In this document: one piece after another, positions 17,933-26,367 of the stretch
How the letters are laid out: each line of letters starts with the position of its first letter
Numbering within the stretch: position 1 is the first letter of the stretch
Notes under the pieces: model-generated
What the model was told of the DNA's origin: nothing
Seen by the model: only the letters and a program-made list of their open reading frames with translations
Database searches by the model: none
Assembly: GCA_964645775.1 (NCBI GenBank)
Contig: CAZYBU010000003.1
Location: 62,001 to 126,000, forward strand
DNA: 64,000 bases
Reading direction: 5' to 3'
DNA from: CAZYBU01 sp964645775
GTDB taxonomy: Bacteria; Spirochaetota; UBA4802; UBA5550
Program-made: the position numbers and the translations under genes

Positions 17933-18730
17933 CTATTTCTCTATAATGACCTTTACCTGAGGTTTTGTTTCCATCACAAACCCGGGAACATCCGCAAGTA
18001 GTTTCTGCATCTCAGCCGTTGTCTTCGGCTTGCTCCGGGACAGTTTTTTCATCTTCTCGGTGTCTTTGACGAGCTCTGTAAAATTGAGGTCATAGACGAT
18101 GATCCTGTTCTCCTTGCGATGAGTAGCGTTGGTTCTTTTGATTACACCTTCGATCTCTACGTGAAGGGCCAGCCTCATGCCATCGAAAAAGAGCTGCATC
18201 AGCTTTATATCCTTCTCCAGCTTCTCCTCGTCTACCGGTTCGTCTGATTTATCATCAGAAGCTCCAGGTTTCTTCTCCGGGATGTTTATTGTCAGGATAG
18301 ACTCATCCTTTTTTTCCATTTTAAAGGTAATTAAATCAGCAGGGTCCGTCTCTTCTTTGCCGCTCTTGCCTTTACCCACATTATCCTTCATGTTCCGGTT
18401 CACCTGGACATTATTAATATCCTTAAAGGTAAACAAGGCCCTGTACCCTACCCGATTGTCTTTTTCCAGATCAGAGACACTCTCGTACGTAACTCCGGAG
18501 CCGTAGCCTTCAGCCTGTTCCTTAAGTTTGTCCTCCGAATAGAGCTTTTTGTCCGCGGAGTTACTCTTCTCCCTCTGTTTCATTATCTGGTCATACATCT
18601 CTTTCTTTATTAAAACAGTTTCCTGTATGACACCGCTTCCGTCCAACTTAACGGTCACTTTCACTTCCTTGTCAATGCAACCGGCGAGGAAGAGCAACGA
18701 CCCAATGATAAGGATTGCCAATCTTTTCAT
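17933..18730 (-). CDS. Lipoprotein of unknown function
   Basis: The signal peptide ends in a clear lipobox (LLFLAGC, Cys18), so the protein is a lipoprotein on the periplasmic face. The mature part of about 247 residues is mixed alpha-beta and resembles DUF3153/LppM-like extracytoplasmic proteins in the opening strand (VTVKLDGSGVIQETVLIKKEMYDQIM), though I cannot confirm this. A Lys/Glu-rich region lies in the middle. No partner is evident from neighbours. Confidence 0.65.
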   Translation of the reverse strand: MKRLAILIIGSLLFLAGCIDKEVKVTVKLDGSGVIQETVLIKKEMYDQIMKQREKSNSADKKLYSEDKLKEQAEGYGSGVTYESVSDLEKDNRVGYRALFTFKDINNVQVNRNMKDNVGKGKSGKEETDPADLITFKMEKKDESILTINIPEKKPGASDDKSDEPVDEEKLEKDIKLMQLFFDGMRLALHVEIEGVIKRTNATHRKENRIIVYDLNFTELVKDTEKMKKLSRSKPKTTAEMQKLLADVPGFVMETKPQVKVIIEK

Positions 18731-18844
18731 ATTATTACCTCTAAATCATTATCTACCTGAAACGCCCCTTTCGGGTATTTGATGATAACCTTATGAATTA
18801 CATGTAATGAATACCATTACTTTTTTATAAAAAATCTGGAAGGA

Positions 18845-21670
18845 TTAACCCGCGGAGATAATTCGGTTCCGGCCTTCTTCTTTTGCCTGGTAGAGCCTCC
18901 TGTCCGCACTTGCGATAAGTCGATCAGCTGTCTCCGAATCATTATCTTCCAGCAGAGACGCCACTCCTCCACTGAAGGTTACCGTAAGCCGATTTTTTTC
19001 ATGAATTATCTCTCTCCCACGGACTTTCTCCAGTGTCCGTTCCATGATCCCGCGTGCCTGTTCAAGAGTTGTAGCCGGAAGAAGGACAATGAATTCCTCC
19101 CCACCGTACCTTCCGACCAGGTCATACTCCCTTATATCTTCCTCTAGTATCCTCGCGAAACTGACAAGTACCCTGTCCCCGGCCTGATGACCATAGGTAT
19201 CATTGATGCCTTTGAAATGATCCAGATCGAGAACAGCCACGCAGATATCCTGCCCGGAACGTCTGCTTATGGTTATATGCTCTTCCAGGCGCTCAAGTAT
19301 ATGCCCTCGATTAAAAAGATTCGTGAGAGAATCACGGATTGATACCTCCCGGAGACGTTCCTCGTAATTCTTTCGCACTGTAATGTCTTCCGCGATACCC
19401 GCGCTTCTCGTTATCTTTCCCTCACTGTCACGAATAGGAAAGGAACGGGCCCAGACCCACCGTATCCCTCCATCGGGGCGGATAATCCGGTATTCCATGT
19501 CAAAGCTATCCTGGCTGGAGGCGAATCTCTTTATCACATTATCCCGGTCTTCGGGATGGACACCGTCAATAAAGGATGACGGGTTCTCATAAAGGCTCTC
19601 CACGCTCCTGCCCCAGAGCTTCTCGTAAACCTTATTAACGTAGATCATCTCATCCCGGCTGCGGAGCCAGAAAACCTCTTCGATGTTTTCGGCCAGCTGG
19701 CGGAACTTTTCCTTCTCTTCGCGCAGACGTTCTTCAGCCTTTCTCCCTTCCGTCACGTCTCTCTGGATTCCGAAGTGGCCCTGGATTCGTCCATACCTGT
19801 CGGCCAGGCATACGTAATCCCCCTCGATGATCATATCCGTTCCGTCAAAACGTTTCTCGGTTGTATCGATGTGAAGTGTCATACTATCAAAAAGATTTCT
19901 CCAGAGTTCCCTTCCCTGCTTCAGGTCATGGCTGAAGAAGTCAACAGGCCGAAGTCCCAGTAAATCAGTTTCTTCCGCCCTGTACTGTTCCAGAAGGGCG
20001 CGGTTAATCTTAGTGATTCTCTGGTGTTCGAATACGTAATCCAGTACCTTCTCTTTATCCACGCTGTTGTCCCACCGGACCGGCTCATCGATCATCATGA
20101 AGAAAAACCCGTCCAGTGACTGGGAAAAGAAGGACTCCAGTTTCTGATTGGTTTCGTAGAGTTTATTGCGAATTGCAAGGTCTTCCGTAATATCACGGCA
20201 GAAGGTAACGAGCGATTGTCCCTCGTCAGAAACAAGCAACGTGACACTGACCTCCAGGTCAATGGCCTCACCGTTCTTTCTCCTCTGACGGGTGACGAAA
20301 AGGTCGGCACCTTCCCGCATGATTTTTTCAATATGTTGAGTTGTCTCTTCCGGGGATTCGTTGGCCTCCACGTCAGGTATAGAGAGGGAGAGCAACTCTT
20401 CGCGGCTGTAACCAATCATCTCACAGTAAGCCCGGTTGGCGTCCTGAAACGACCCGTTCGAGTCCACAATAAAAAAGCCATCCAGGGAAGTCTGGATGAT
20501 TTTCCTGAGGCGTTCATCCTCTCTGCGCAACCGCTCTTCATTCTGTTTTCTCCCGGTTACATCGGCATGGGTTCCGGCCATTCGAAGGGGATTTCCTTCT
20601 CCGTCCCACTCAACCACCTTCCCCCGGTCCAGGACCCATACCCAGTACCCATCCCTGTGCTTCATACGGCATTCGCATTCATAGAAGTCGGTTTTACCGG
20701 CCATATGCTGTTCCAGCAGCCGGTTAGACTTCTCAAGGTCACCGGGATGCACATGGGACATCCATGTTTCTATGGAAAGGGGCTCCAGTTCCGAAAGTGT
20801 ATAGCCGATGATCTCGGCCCAGCGTTCATTAAAAACAACCTCGTTCGTCTTCAGGTTCCAGTCCCAGAGGCCCACGTTCGTCCCTTCGATAACCAGATTG
20901 AGCCGTTCCTTCTCCTTCGCCAGTTTCTCCTCAGCCTCTTTCTGGGGAGTGATGTCCACCAGGTATCCGAGAAAAGAACTCTCGCCTCCTTTGTCATCCG
21001 AAAGAATAATTGTATGATCATAGATCCAGCAGGTCCCTCCCCCACGGCTAATAACCCGGTAAGGCTCATGGGTGAACCGCTTCTTTTTTCCGGCCAGAGC
21101 TTCTTCGACCTCCTGCACCACCCTTTTCAAATCTTCTCCGTGAATCAGAGATGAAAAGGGCACCTCACCGGAAAGGAGTTCTTCGGGAGAATAACCTAAG
21201 ATCGATTCAACATTGGGGGAGGCGTATTCGACAGGCCAACCATCTCTCATGCCCCAGCGGAAGACCATGGTTGGCCCTTCCATATAGAGAGTCTGTTCAT
21301 CATCCATCCAGTAATCATCACGTTTATTCTCATCAAAGACCGTCAGTGCGCCGGAAACCTCAACTCTGCCATCCCCACGTAATACTGCGTTCCTGTGATC
21401 ACAGACCCATACCCAGAAGTCTCCCCTTTTAACCCTGTACTCACACCGGGAACGACCCCCGGAAACCGGCCAGTCGCCGGCGCTCTCTTTGTCAGCGGGA
21501 TGGACCTTGTCAAGCCATCGGCTGACGTCACCGATTACTTCTTCGGGAGAGATTCTCAGGAGAGACCAGATATTTTCACTGAAATAACTGAAAGCCGGCT
21601 CCGGACCCATCAAGAGGGAATAAAGCACGACCGGGCAGTGAGTCATAGCATCGGAGATTGGATCATTCAT
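18845..21670 (-). CDS. Multi-PAS diguanylate cyclase (GGDEF)
   Basis: This 941-residue cytoplasmic protein makes cyclic di-GMP. Several PAS/PAC modules are strung along residues 10-760 (recognised by repeats such as EYRVKRGDFWVWVCDHR, YECECRMKHRDGYWVW and MEYRIIRPDGGIRWVW, with PAC ends of the DITxRK type). The C-terminal GGDEF domain starts near residue 775 (DSLTNLFNRGHI). The active site is GGEEF near residue 857, and the product-inhibition I-site RxxD (REYD) lies exactly five residues before it. There are no membrane spans, so it senses cytoplasmic signals through PAS ligands. It is monocistronic. Confidence 0.94.
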   Translation of the reverse strand: MNDPISDAMTHCPVVLYSLLMGPEPAFSYFSENIWSLLRISPEEVIGDVSRWLDKVHPADKESAGDWPVSGGRSRCEYRVKRGDFWVWVCDHRNAVLRGDGRVEVSGALTVFDENKRDDYWMDDEQTLYMEGPTMVFRWGMRDGWPVEYASPNVESILGYSPEELLSGEVPFSSLIHGEDLKRVVQEVEEALAGKKKRFTHEPYRVISRGGGTCWIYDHTIILSDDKGGESSFLGYLVDITPQKEAEEKLAKEKERLNLVIEGTNVGLWDWNLKTNEVVFNERWAEIIGYTLSELEPLSIETWMSHVHPGDLEKSNRLLEQHMAGKTDFYECECRMKHRDGYWVWVLDRGKVVEWDGEGNPLRMAGTHADVTGRKQNEERLRREDERLRKIIQTSLDGFFIVDSNGSFQDANRAYCEMIGYSREELLSLSIPDVEANESPEETTQHIEKIMREGADLFVTRQRRKNGEAIDLEVSVTLLVSDEGQSLVTFCRDITEDLAIRNKLYETNQKLESFFSQSLDGFFFMMIDEPVRWDNSVDKEKVLDYVFEHQRITKINRALLEQYRAEETDLLGLRPVDFFSHDLKQGRELWRNLFDSMTLHIDTTEKRFDGTDMIIEGDYVCLADRYGRIQGHFGIQRDVTEGRKAEERLREEKEKFRQLAENIEEVFWLRSRDEMIYVNKVYEKLWGRSVESLYENPSSFIDGVHPEDRDNVIKRFASSQDSFDMEYRIIRPDGGIRWVWARSFPIRDSEGKITRSAGIAEDITVRKNYEERLREVSIRDSLTNLFNRGHILERLEEHITISRRSGQDICVAVLDLDHFKGINDTYGHQAGDRVLVSFARILEEDIREYDLVGRYGGEEFIVLLPATTLEQARGIMERTLEKVRGREIIHEKNRLTVTFSGGVASLLEDNDSETADRLIASADRRLYQAKEEGRNRIISAG

Positions 21671-21774
21671 CGAATAGTAGCCATCATAAAGATCTTATCG
21701 GACAATGCTACATGTTTGTAATCTCTTTATTAGATCAAGACGATTTTAGTTTAACAGAGGGCAGGTACTCGGCG

Positions 21775-21803
21775 AAAAACCGGAGCCCTTAAGGGCTCCG
21801 GTT
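21775..21803 (-). terminator. Rho-independent terminator after the desulforedoxin-like gene
   Basis: A perfect 26-base palindrome (21778-21803, arms AACCGGAGCCCTT / AAGGGCTCCGGTT, no loop) is followed on the minus strand by a T-run (TTTTT, 21775-21779). It lies 8 bases after the stop at 21811 and would end the superoxide reductase-desulforedoxin transcript. Confidence 0.8.
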
Positions 21804-21810
21804 CCATCTT

Positions 21811-21993
21811 CTACAGGCCCGATCGACCGTCGTCGCAGGAATCATCCTCCTCCGTTGAGCGGCGGGCCTCCGGATTCTGCGGCTGAAGGCAATCGTCCCC
21901 TTCAGTTACCGGAATCATTGTCTGACTGCAGCAATCAGGGGCTTCTTCCGCTTTAACCACATTACCGCATTCTTCACAGGTATAATTAGTCAT
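21811..21993 (-). CDS. Desulforedoxin-like small iron protein
   Basis: This 60-residue protein begins YTCEECGNVVKAEEAPDCC, matching the Cx2C...CC pattern that binds iron in desulforedoxin and in the N-terminal domain of class I desulfoferrodoxin. The second half is an acidic tail with extra Cys residues (DDCLQPQ, DDSCDDG) that is unusual for the family. GAGGAG lies 7 bases before the ATG at 21993. It is directly downstream of the superoxide reductase gene, overlapping its ribosome region, so the two are co-transcribed. It probably supplies electrons to, or replaces the missing iron centre I of, the superoxide reductase. Confidence 0.75.
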   Translation of the reverse strand: MTNYTCEECGNVVKAEEAPDCCSQTMIPVTEGDDCLQPQNPEARRSTEEDDSCDDGRSGL

Positions 21994-22004
21994 ACCGAAA
22001 CTCC

Positions 22005-22442
22005 TCAAATTGATATTTCGGACATCCAGTACCCGTGAATGTTGCAGTTTTCCACAATCGTGACCGTTCCGCTGCTCTCCTTAAGGTGAATACAGGCAGC
22101 CGGGAAAACAGAGTTTGGGGTAAACTGGACCCTTTCAACGAATTTTCTGTCGAGGTAACAGTCCGCGAACTGGATGAAATGCTTCTCCTCCATGGGATGG
22201 ATCGTTTCGCCTATTCTGATATAGACATCCGTACAGCCCTCTTCAGGTATGAGCTGACAGTTTTTCTCAACCTGGATTTTCGGTATATGCTTAACATCCG
22301 CTTCGGGACTTTTTTCGGCGGATTCCTTAAAGATATTGTCGTTCTGCGTGAACTGATTTTTGGGCGCCCCACAGGATGGGCAGTTCTCAGGCGCAGAGTC
22401 AAATTCGATATGTCCGCAAACATTGCAAATATAGATATTCAT
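22005..22442 (-). CDS. Superoxide reductase (neelaredoxin-type) with N-terminal rubredoxin-like domain
   Basis: Residues 1-35 form a rubredoxin-like Cys4 site (YICNVCGHIEFDSAPENCPSCG, two CxxC pairs). The C-terminal domain is the superoxide reductase centre II: the pair HPMEEKHF provides two His, and CNIHGYW provides the Cys and another His that bind Fe. Superoxide is reduced to peroxide without releasing oxygen, a typical oxygen-defence of anaerobes. The start is ATG 22442 because GGGAGG lies 4 bases upstream. In class I desulfoferrodoxin the N-terminal domain is a desulforedoxin; here that domain is encoded by the separate downstream gene and a rubredoxin-like domain takes its place. It is divergent from the ferredoxin-OFOR operon. 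Confidence 0.86.
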   Translation of the reverse strand: MNIYICNVCGHIEFDSAPENCPSCGAPKNQFTQNDNIFKESAEKSPEADVKHIPKIQVEKNCQLIPEEGCTDVYIRIGETIHPMEEKHFIQFADCYLDRKFVERVQFTPNSVFPAACIHLKESSGTVTIVENCNIHGYWMSEISI

Positions 22443-22628
22443 GGTACCTCCCGTTATATAATTATTCACCCGGAATCTTTATCGGGTAATAGTATTGTCA
22501 ATATACAACAGAATTTGAAGTTAATCAAACATCCCCGCCACAGAATCCCGGATGAAAAGTTGCTATCAGGGAAAGGATTCCCTATATTCATACTTGTACT
22601 CACATTATTAGATTTAAAGGATGGTCAA

Positions 22629-22817
22629 ATGGCAATTAAGAAAGTCTGGATCGAAGATGGTTGCACAGTTTGCATGCTCTGTGAAGACACCTGCCCCGAG
22701 GTTTTCGTGGTAGATGACACAGCCCGCGTCAAGGAGGGCGCGGATTTCGACGCAAACGAGGATTGTATCAAGGAATCCGCGGAAGAGTGCCCCGCTGAAG
22801 TGATCAAATATGAATAA
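22629..22817 (+). CDS. Single-cluster ferredoxin, probably electron acceptor of the OFOR
   Basis: The 62-residue protein has the pattern CxxCxxCxxxCP (CTVCMLCEDTCPEVF) and a second Cys pair near the C-terminus (DCIKESAEECPAEVI), the shape of a single [4Fe-4S] ferredoxin in which the extra Cys may form a disulfide. AAAGG lies 8 bases before the ATG. The gene overlaps the start of the KorA-like gene by 8 bases, so translation is coupled and the ferredoxin should accept electrons from that enzyme or be its subunit. Confidence 0.85.
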   Translation: MAIKKVWIEDGCTVCMLCEDTCPEVFVVDDTARVKEGADFDANEDCIKESAEECPAEVIKYE

Positions 22818-24540
22818 TCCCACCAGGAGACGGGGGCTGTCCCTCGTCATCTCAGGTGAGGCGGGCCAGGGACTCCAGTCACTGGAGGAGGCCCTGGTGC
22901 GTCTCGCCCGGCAATCAGGATATCATTCAGCCGGTTTCAGCGAATTCATGTCCCGTATCCGTGGAGGAGCAAATTCCTCCCTTGTACGAATAGGAACCCG
23001 TCCGGTCAACTCCTGGTCGGAACAGATAGATATACTCTTCTCCCTTCATGAAGGCTCCCTTGACCGGATCCGGGACCGGATGAACGATGAAACCATTATC
23101 GTGGGAGACAAGAACGGAGTGGGAGAGGAGTACAGAAAGTCCCCCTGGAACTGGTTCCCCCTTGAACTGGAGAAAATCGGTAAGGAGGCGGGAGGAAAAC
23201 TCTTCGCCAATGGCGCTCTGCTGGGATTCGCGGCGGAACTGATCGGCGCGGACAAAGAATCCCTGGAAACGATTCTTGACCATGCCTTCAGGAGTGACAG
23301 TAAAAAGATAGAAGGAAACCTGAACGCCGCGGCCCGGGGCCGGGATGCGGCCCGGGAATTCATGGAAAAATGGAAATGGGAACTCCCGGGAGGCCGTGCA
23401 ACCGGCGCTCCTCCCGGAGACGGTCTCCTGGACGGTGCAACGGCAGTATCCCTGGGCGCTCTGGCCGGAGGGTGTAATTTTGTTGCATCGTACCCCATGT
23501 CACCCTCTACCGGCGTTCTGACGTTCCTTGCCGGACAGGCGGACCGGTTCGACCTGGTCGTGGAACAGGCTGAAGACGAGATAGCGGCCGTTAACATGGG
23601 CCTCGGGGCCTGGTACGGTGGCGCCCGGGCCATGGCCACCACATCCGGGGGCGGCTTCTCCCTCATGCAGGAGGGTGTAAGTCTGGCCGGTATGATCGAG
23701 TCACCGATGGTAATCCACCTTGCCCAGAGACCGGGACCGGCAACGGGCCTTCCCACCAGGACCGAACAGGCCGATTTCAACCTGGCCCTCTACAGCGGGC
23801 ACGGCGAGTTTCCCCGTCTTCTCTTCGCCCCGGGAAGCGTGGAGGAAGCGGTCAGGCTGACGGCCCGCTCCTTCTATATGGCGGACCGGTACCAGATCCC
23901 GGTGATTCTCCTGACAGATCAGTTCCTCATGGACTCACATTTTACCTGTGAACGCCCTGAATTGAGGGTGGTTCCGCCCGACAGTTTTACCGTTCCCTCG
24001 GATAAATCGTATCAACGGTACGCATGGTCCGAGGACGGCATATCTCCCCGGGCAGTCCCCGGCTACGGGAAGGGCCTGGTGCGACTCGACAGTGACGAAC
24101 ACGATGTTCACGGTTTCATAACCGAAGATTTTACCATACGAAAAGGGATGATGGACAAACGACTCCGCAAGGAGAAAGGCCTTCTGGAAGAATCATGGAA
24201 ACCGAACCTTTACGGAGATCCGGACGCCCCTTTCCTGGTCGTCTGCTGGGGCTCCACTCTCTATCCTGCCCGTGAAGCCCTTGAGTATATGGAAGACAGG
24301 GGTCTGGCCCTCCTTCATTTCAGCCAGGTCCATCCCCTTCCCGATGAATGGAAAAGCTTCCTGGAAAACCGAAAAGCCCTGCTCGCAGCGGAAGGGAACG
24401 CAACAGGGCAGTTCGCACGCCACCTTGAGGCCCGCTACGAGATATTTTTTGATGATGTCTACCTGAAATACAACGGTCTTCCTTTTTCAGTGGAAGAGCT
24501 CTACCGGGAATTCAGAGATTTTACGGGAGGAGACGCATAA
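22810..24540 (+). CDS. korA: 2-oxoacid:ferredoxin oxidoreductase, fused gamma-alpha subunit (KorA-like)
   Basis: Residues 10-185 are a gamma domain (LVISGEAGQGLQSLEEAL, then GFSEFMSRIRGGANSSLVRI) and residues 200-575 an alpha domain beginning DGATAVSLGALAGGCNFVASYPMSPSTGVL, with QAEDEIAAVNMGLGAWYGGARAMATTSGGGFSLM. This fusion is usual for the 2-oxoglutarate or branched-chain ketoacid members of the family, so the substrate is uncertain. It partners with the beta subunit that follows without a gap. The reaction is CoA-dependent oxidative decarboxylation of a 2-oxoacid with reduction of ferredoxin. Confidence 0.9.
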   Translation: MNNPTRRRGLSLVISGEAGQGLQSLEEALVRLARQSGYHSAGFSEFMSRIRGGANSSLVRIGTRPVNSWSEQIDILFSLHEGSLDRIRDRMNDETIIVGDKNGVGEEYRKSPWNWFPLELEKIGKEAGGKLFANGALLGFAAELIGADKESLETILDHAFRSDSKKIEGNLNAAARGRDAAREFMEKWKWELPGGRATGAPPGDGLLDGATAVSLGALAGGCNFVASYPMSPSTGVLTFLAGQADRFDLVVEQAEDEIAAVNMGLGAWYGGARAMATTSGGGFSLMQEGVSLAGMIESPMVIHLAQRPGPATGLPTRTEQADFNLALYSGHGEFPRLLFAPGSVEEAVRLTARSFYMADRYQIPVILLTDQFLMDSHFTCERPELRVVPPDSFTVPSDKSYQRYAWSEDGISPRAVPGYGKGLVRLDSDEHDVHGFITEDFTIRKGMMDKRLRKEKGLLEESWKPNLYGDPDAPFLVVCWGSTLYPAREALEYMEDRGLALLHFSQVHPLPDEWKSFLENRKALLAAEGNATGQFARHLEARYEIFFDDVYLKYNGLPFSVEELYREFRDFTGGDA

Positions 24541-25404
24541 ATGAGTTCACAGTTTTTACGAGACTGCGATATAGCCTGGTGTCCCGGTTGCGGCAATTTT
24601 GGCATACGGACCCTGATGAGTGATACACTGGATCATCTCGCACTGGACCAGGCCTCCATCGTTTTCGTTTCTGGTATCGGCCAGGCGGCAAAGGCTCCCC
24701 AGTATCTGAACGTCCATTATTTCAACGGTCTCCATGGGAGAGCCCTTCCCGTGGCCACGGCCCTGAAGGCGAGTAACCCGAACCTCACGGTTATCGCTGA
24801 AAGCGGGGACGGGGATATATACGGCGAAGGCGGAAACCACTTCATCCACACCATCCGTCGCAATCCTGATATTACGCTCATCGTGCATAACAACATGGTC
24901 TACGGACTGACCAAGGGACAGGCTTCACCCACGAGCCAGGAAGGGTTCACAACACCGGTTCAGACCGGGGGCGTGAAATTACAGCCATTCAATCCTCTGG
25001 CCACCGCCCTTTCCCTGGGCGTCACTTTCGCTGCCAGGACCTTCAGCGGTCACCAGGATGAGGCCCGATCGATCCTGGCCGAGGCCATAAGGCACCCCGG
25101 CTTCGCTCTGGTGGACATCTTTCAGCCCTGCGTGACCTTCAATCACCGTAATACCTGGAAATGGTACCAGGATAACACATACTACCTGGACGATTCCCAT
25201 GATCCATCGGACCTTGAGGCCGCTATGCGCGTGGCCCTGAAGGAAGATGATTATCCCCTCGGTGTCTTCTACCGGAACCCGGAGAGGGAAACCTTTGAGA
25301 GCGCCCTCTCCCCCTACCGGAAAGATACTGCTCCCCTCCATGAAAGGAGACGTGACATCCAGGATATCGATCGCCTTTATGATGAGATTCAGGGTAGGGC
25401 CTGA
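24541..25404 (+). CDS. korB: 2-oxoacid:ferredoxin oxidoreductase beta subunit (KorB-like, TPP-binding)
   Basis: The thiamine diphosphate motif is ESGDGDIYGEGGNHFIHTI, then NPDITLIVHNNMVYGLTKGQ (the NN-x-Y-G-T/L stretch that closes the TPP site). The N-terminal CPGCGNFGIRTL carries the Cys pair that helps bind the cluster, with a further Cys in FQPCVTFN. At 287 residues it is a normal length. The ATG at 24541 directly follows the KorA stop, so the two subunits are made in equal amounts. Confidence 0.92.
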   Translation: MSSQFLRDCDIAWCPGCGNFGIRTLMSDTLDHLALDQASIVFVSGIGQAAKAPQYLNVHYFNGLHGRALPVATALKASNPNLTVIAESGDGDIYGEGGNHFIHTIRRNPDITLIVHNNMVYGLTKGQASPTSQEGFTTPVQTGGVKLQPFNPLATALSLGVTFAARTFSGHQDEARSILAEAIRHPGFALVDIFQPCVTFNHRNTWKWYQDNTYYLDDSHDPSDLEAAMRVALKEDDYPLGVFYRNPERETFESALSPYRKDTAPLHERRRDIQDIDRLYDEIQGRA

Positions 25405-25501
25405 ATGTTTTTGAAAGGAACCAAATTTTAGAAAGCGTTAAGTTATTGCCAAAAGTTCCACTTATTATATGTATGCCCGGAAACCGGGTAAGGAGCGAAA
25501 A

Positions 25502-26077
25502 GTGGAACAGAAATACCGGCAGGTTATCTGGTTTGGCAGGGGAGGACAGGGAGCCATAACGGCCAGTCAGATCACCGCGGAAGCGGCGCATAGGGACGGT
25601 TACCGGGGGGTAACCACGGCCCCCTCCTTCGGGGCCGAGAGACGGGGCGCCCCCGTGGCCGCCTTTTTGAAGATGTCACCTGAAGCGGTGCGATCTTTCT
25701 CAGCCATAAGCCATCCTGACGTCATCGTTATACTCGATTCAACCCTGGTTCCGGTCCTTAACATTGAAAAACGTTATGATCCGGAAACTACCGTTGTGGT
25801 CAACTCCCGCAAAAAGCCGAAGGACCTGAACCTGTCCCATTTTAATCGCGTGGCCGTGGCCGACATAACCACTGTCGCCCTGGAGGAAGGGCTTACCTAT
25901 GGCGGCATGACTATCCTGAATACACCCATTCTTGGGGCCTTCGTGCGAGCCACGGAGTATGTGACACTGGACTCCATTGCGAAGACCATAGATAACCGTT
26001 TTCCTTCCGCTGTGGCCGAGATGAATTTTCGTACGGCCAGCATAATATTTGACAGGACAGATATCCATGAGTACTGA
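25502..26077 (+). CDS. porG: Pyruvate/2-oxoacid:ferredoxin oxidoreductase gamma subunit
   Basis: The gamma-domain signature is VIWFGRGGQGAITASQITAEAA and TAPSFGAERRGAPVAAFLKM, with FxxERRGAP strongly conserved. The start is GTG 25502, as AGGAG lies 6 bases upstream; an ATG at 25469 would add 11 residues. It is the first gene of a four-gene operon (gamma, delta, alpha, beta) and begins about 100 bases after KorB. Confidence 0.9.
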   Translation: MEQKYRQVIWFGRGGQGAITASQITAEAAHRDGYRGVTTAPSFGAERRGAPVAAFLKMSPEAVRSFSAISHPDVIVILDSTLVPVLNIEKRYDPETTVVVNSRKKPKDLNLSHFNRVAVADITTVALEEGLTYGGMTILNTPILGAFVRATEYVTLDSIAKTIDNRFPSAVAEMNFRTASIIFDRTDIHEY

Positions 26078-26363
26078 TACAAAACGCCTCCCACGAAAAC
26101 GGATTACCGCGTCATCCACTCCTTCCCGGGGTGAAGCCGGAAGCACCGGTGACTGGAGGGTTCGCTACCCGGTCATCGATAACGAAAAATGCACTCCGGC
26201 CCGTACCGGGAAAGAATCGTGCTTCGCGTGCTGGGCTCTCTGTCCCGAGGTGGTCATCTCCCGGACCATACCCCTGAACATCGACCTGAAATACTGCAAG
26301 GGCTGCGCCATCTGCGCGGAAGAATGCCCCGTGGACGCAATTACCATGATCGGGGAGGAATGA
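26067..26363 (+). CDS. porD: 2-oxoacid:ferredoxin oxidoreductase delta subunit (two [4Fe-4S] clusters)
   Basis: The 98-residue protein has a standard cluster motif CKGCAICAEECP near the C-terminus, and an atypical first motif in which the first Cys is spaced far from the rest (KCTPARTGKESCFACWALCP). This is usual for PorD-type delta subunits. The ATG overlaps the end of the gamma gene by 11 bases. It carries electrons from the TPP site to external ferredoxin. Confidence 0.9.
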   Translation: MSTDTKRLPRKRITASSTPSRGEAGSTGDWRVRYPVIDNEKCTPARTGKESCFACWALCPEVVISRTIPLNIDLKYCKGCAICAEECPVDAITMIGEE

Positions 26364-26367
26364 TACC

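Noticed and set aside
22035..22628. Plus-strand frame extending the ferredoxin upstream by about 200 codons
   Set aside because: It runs antisense through the superoxide reductase gene. The ATG at 22629 with AAAGG upstream starts the ferredoxin.
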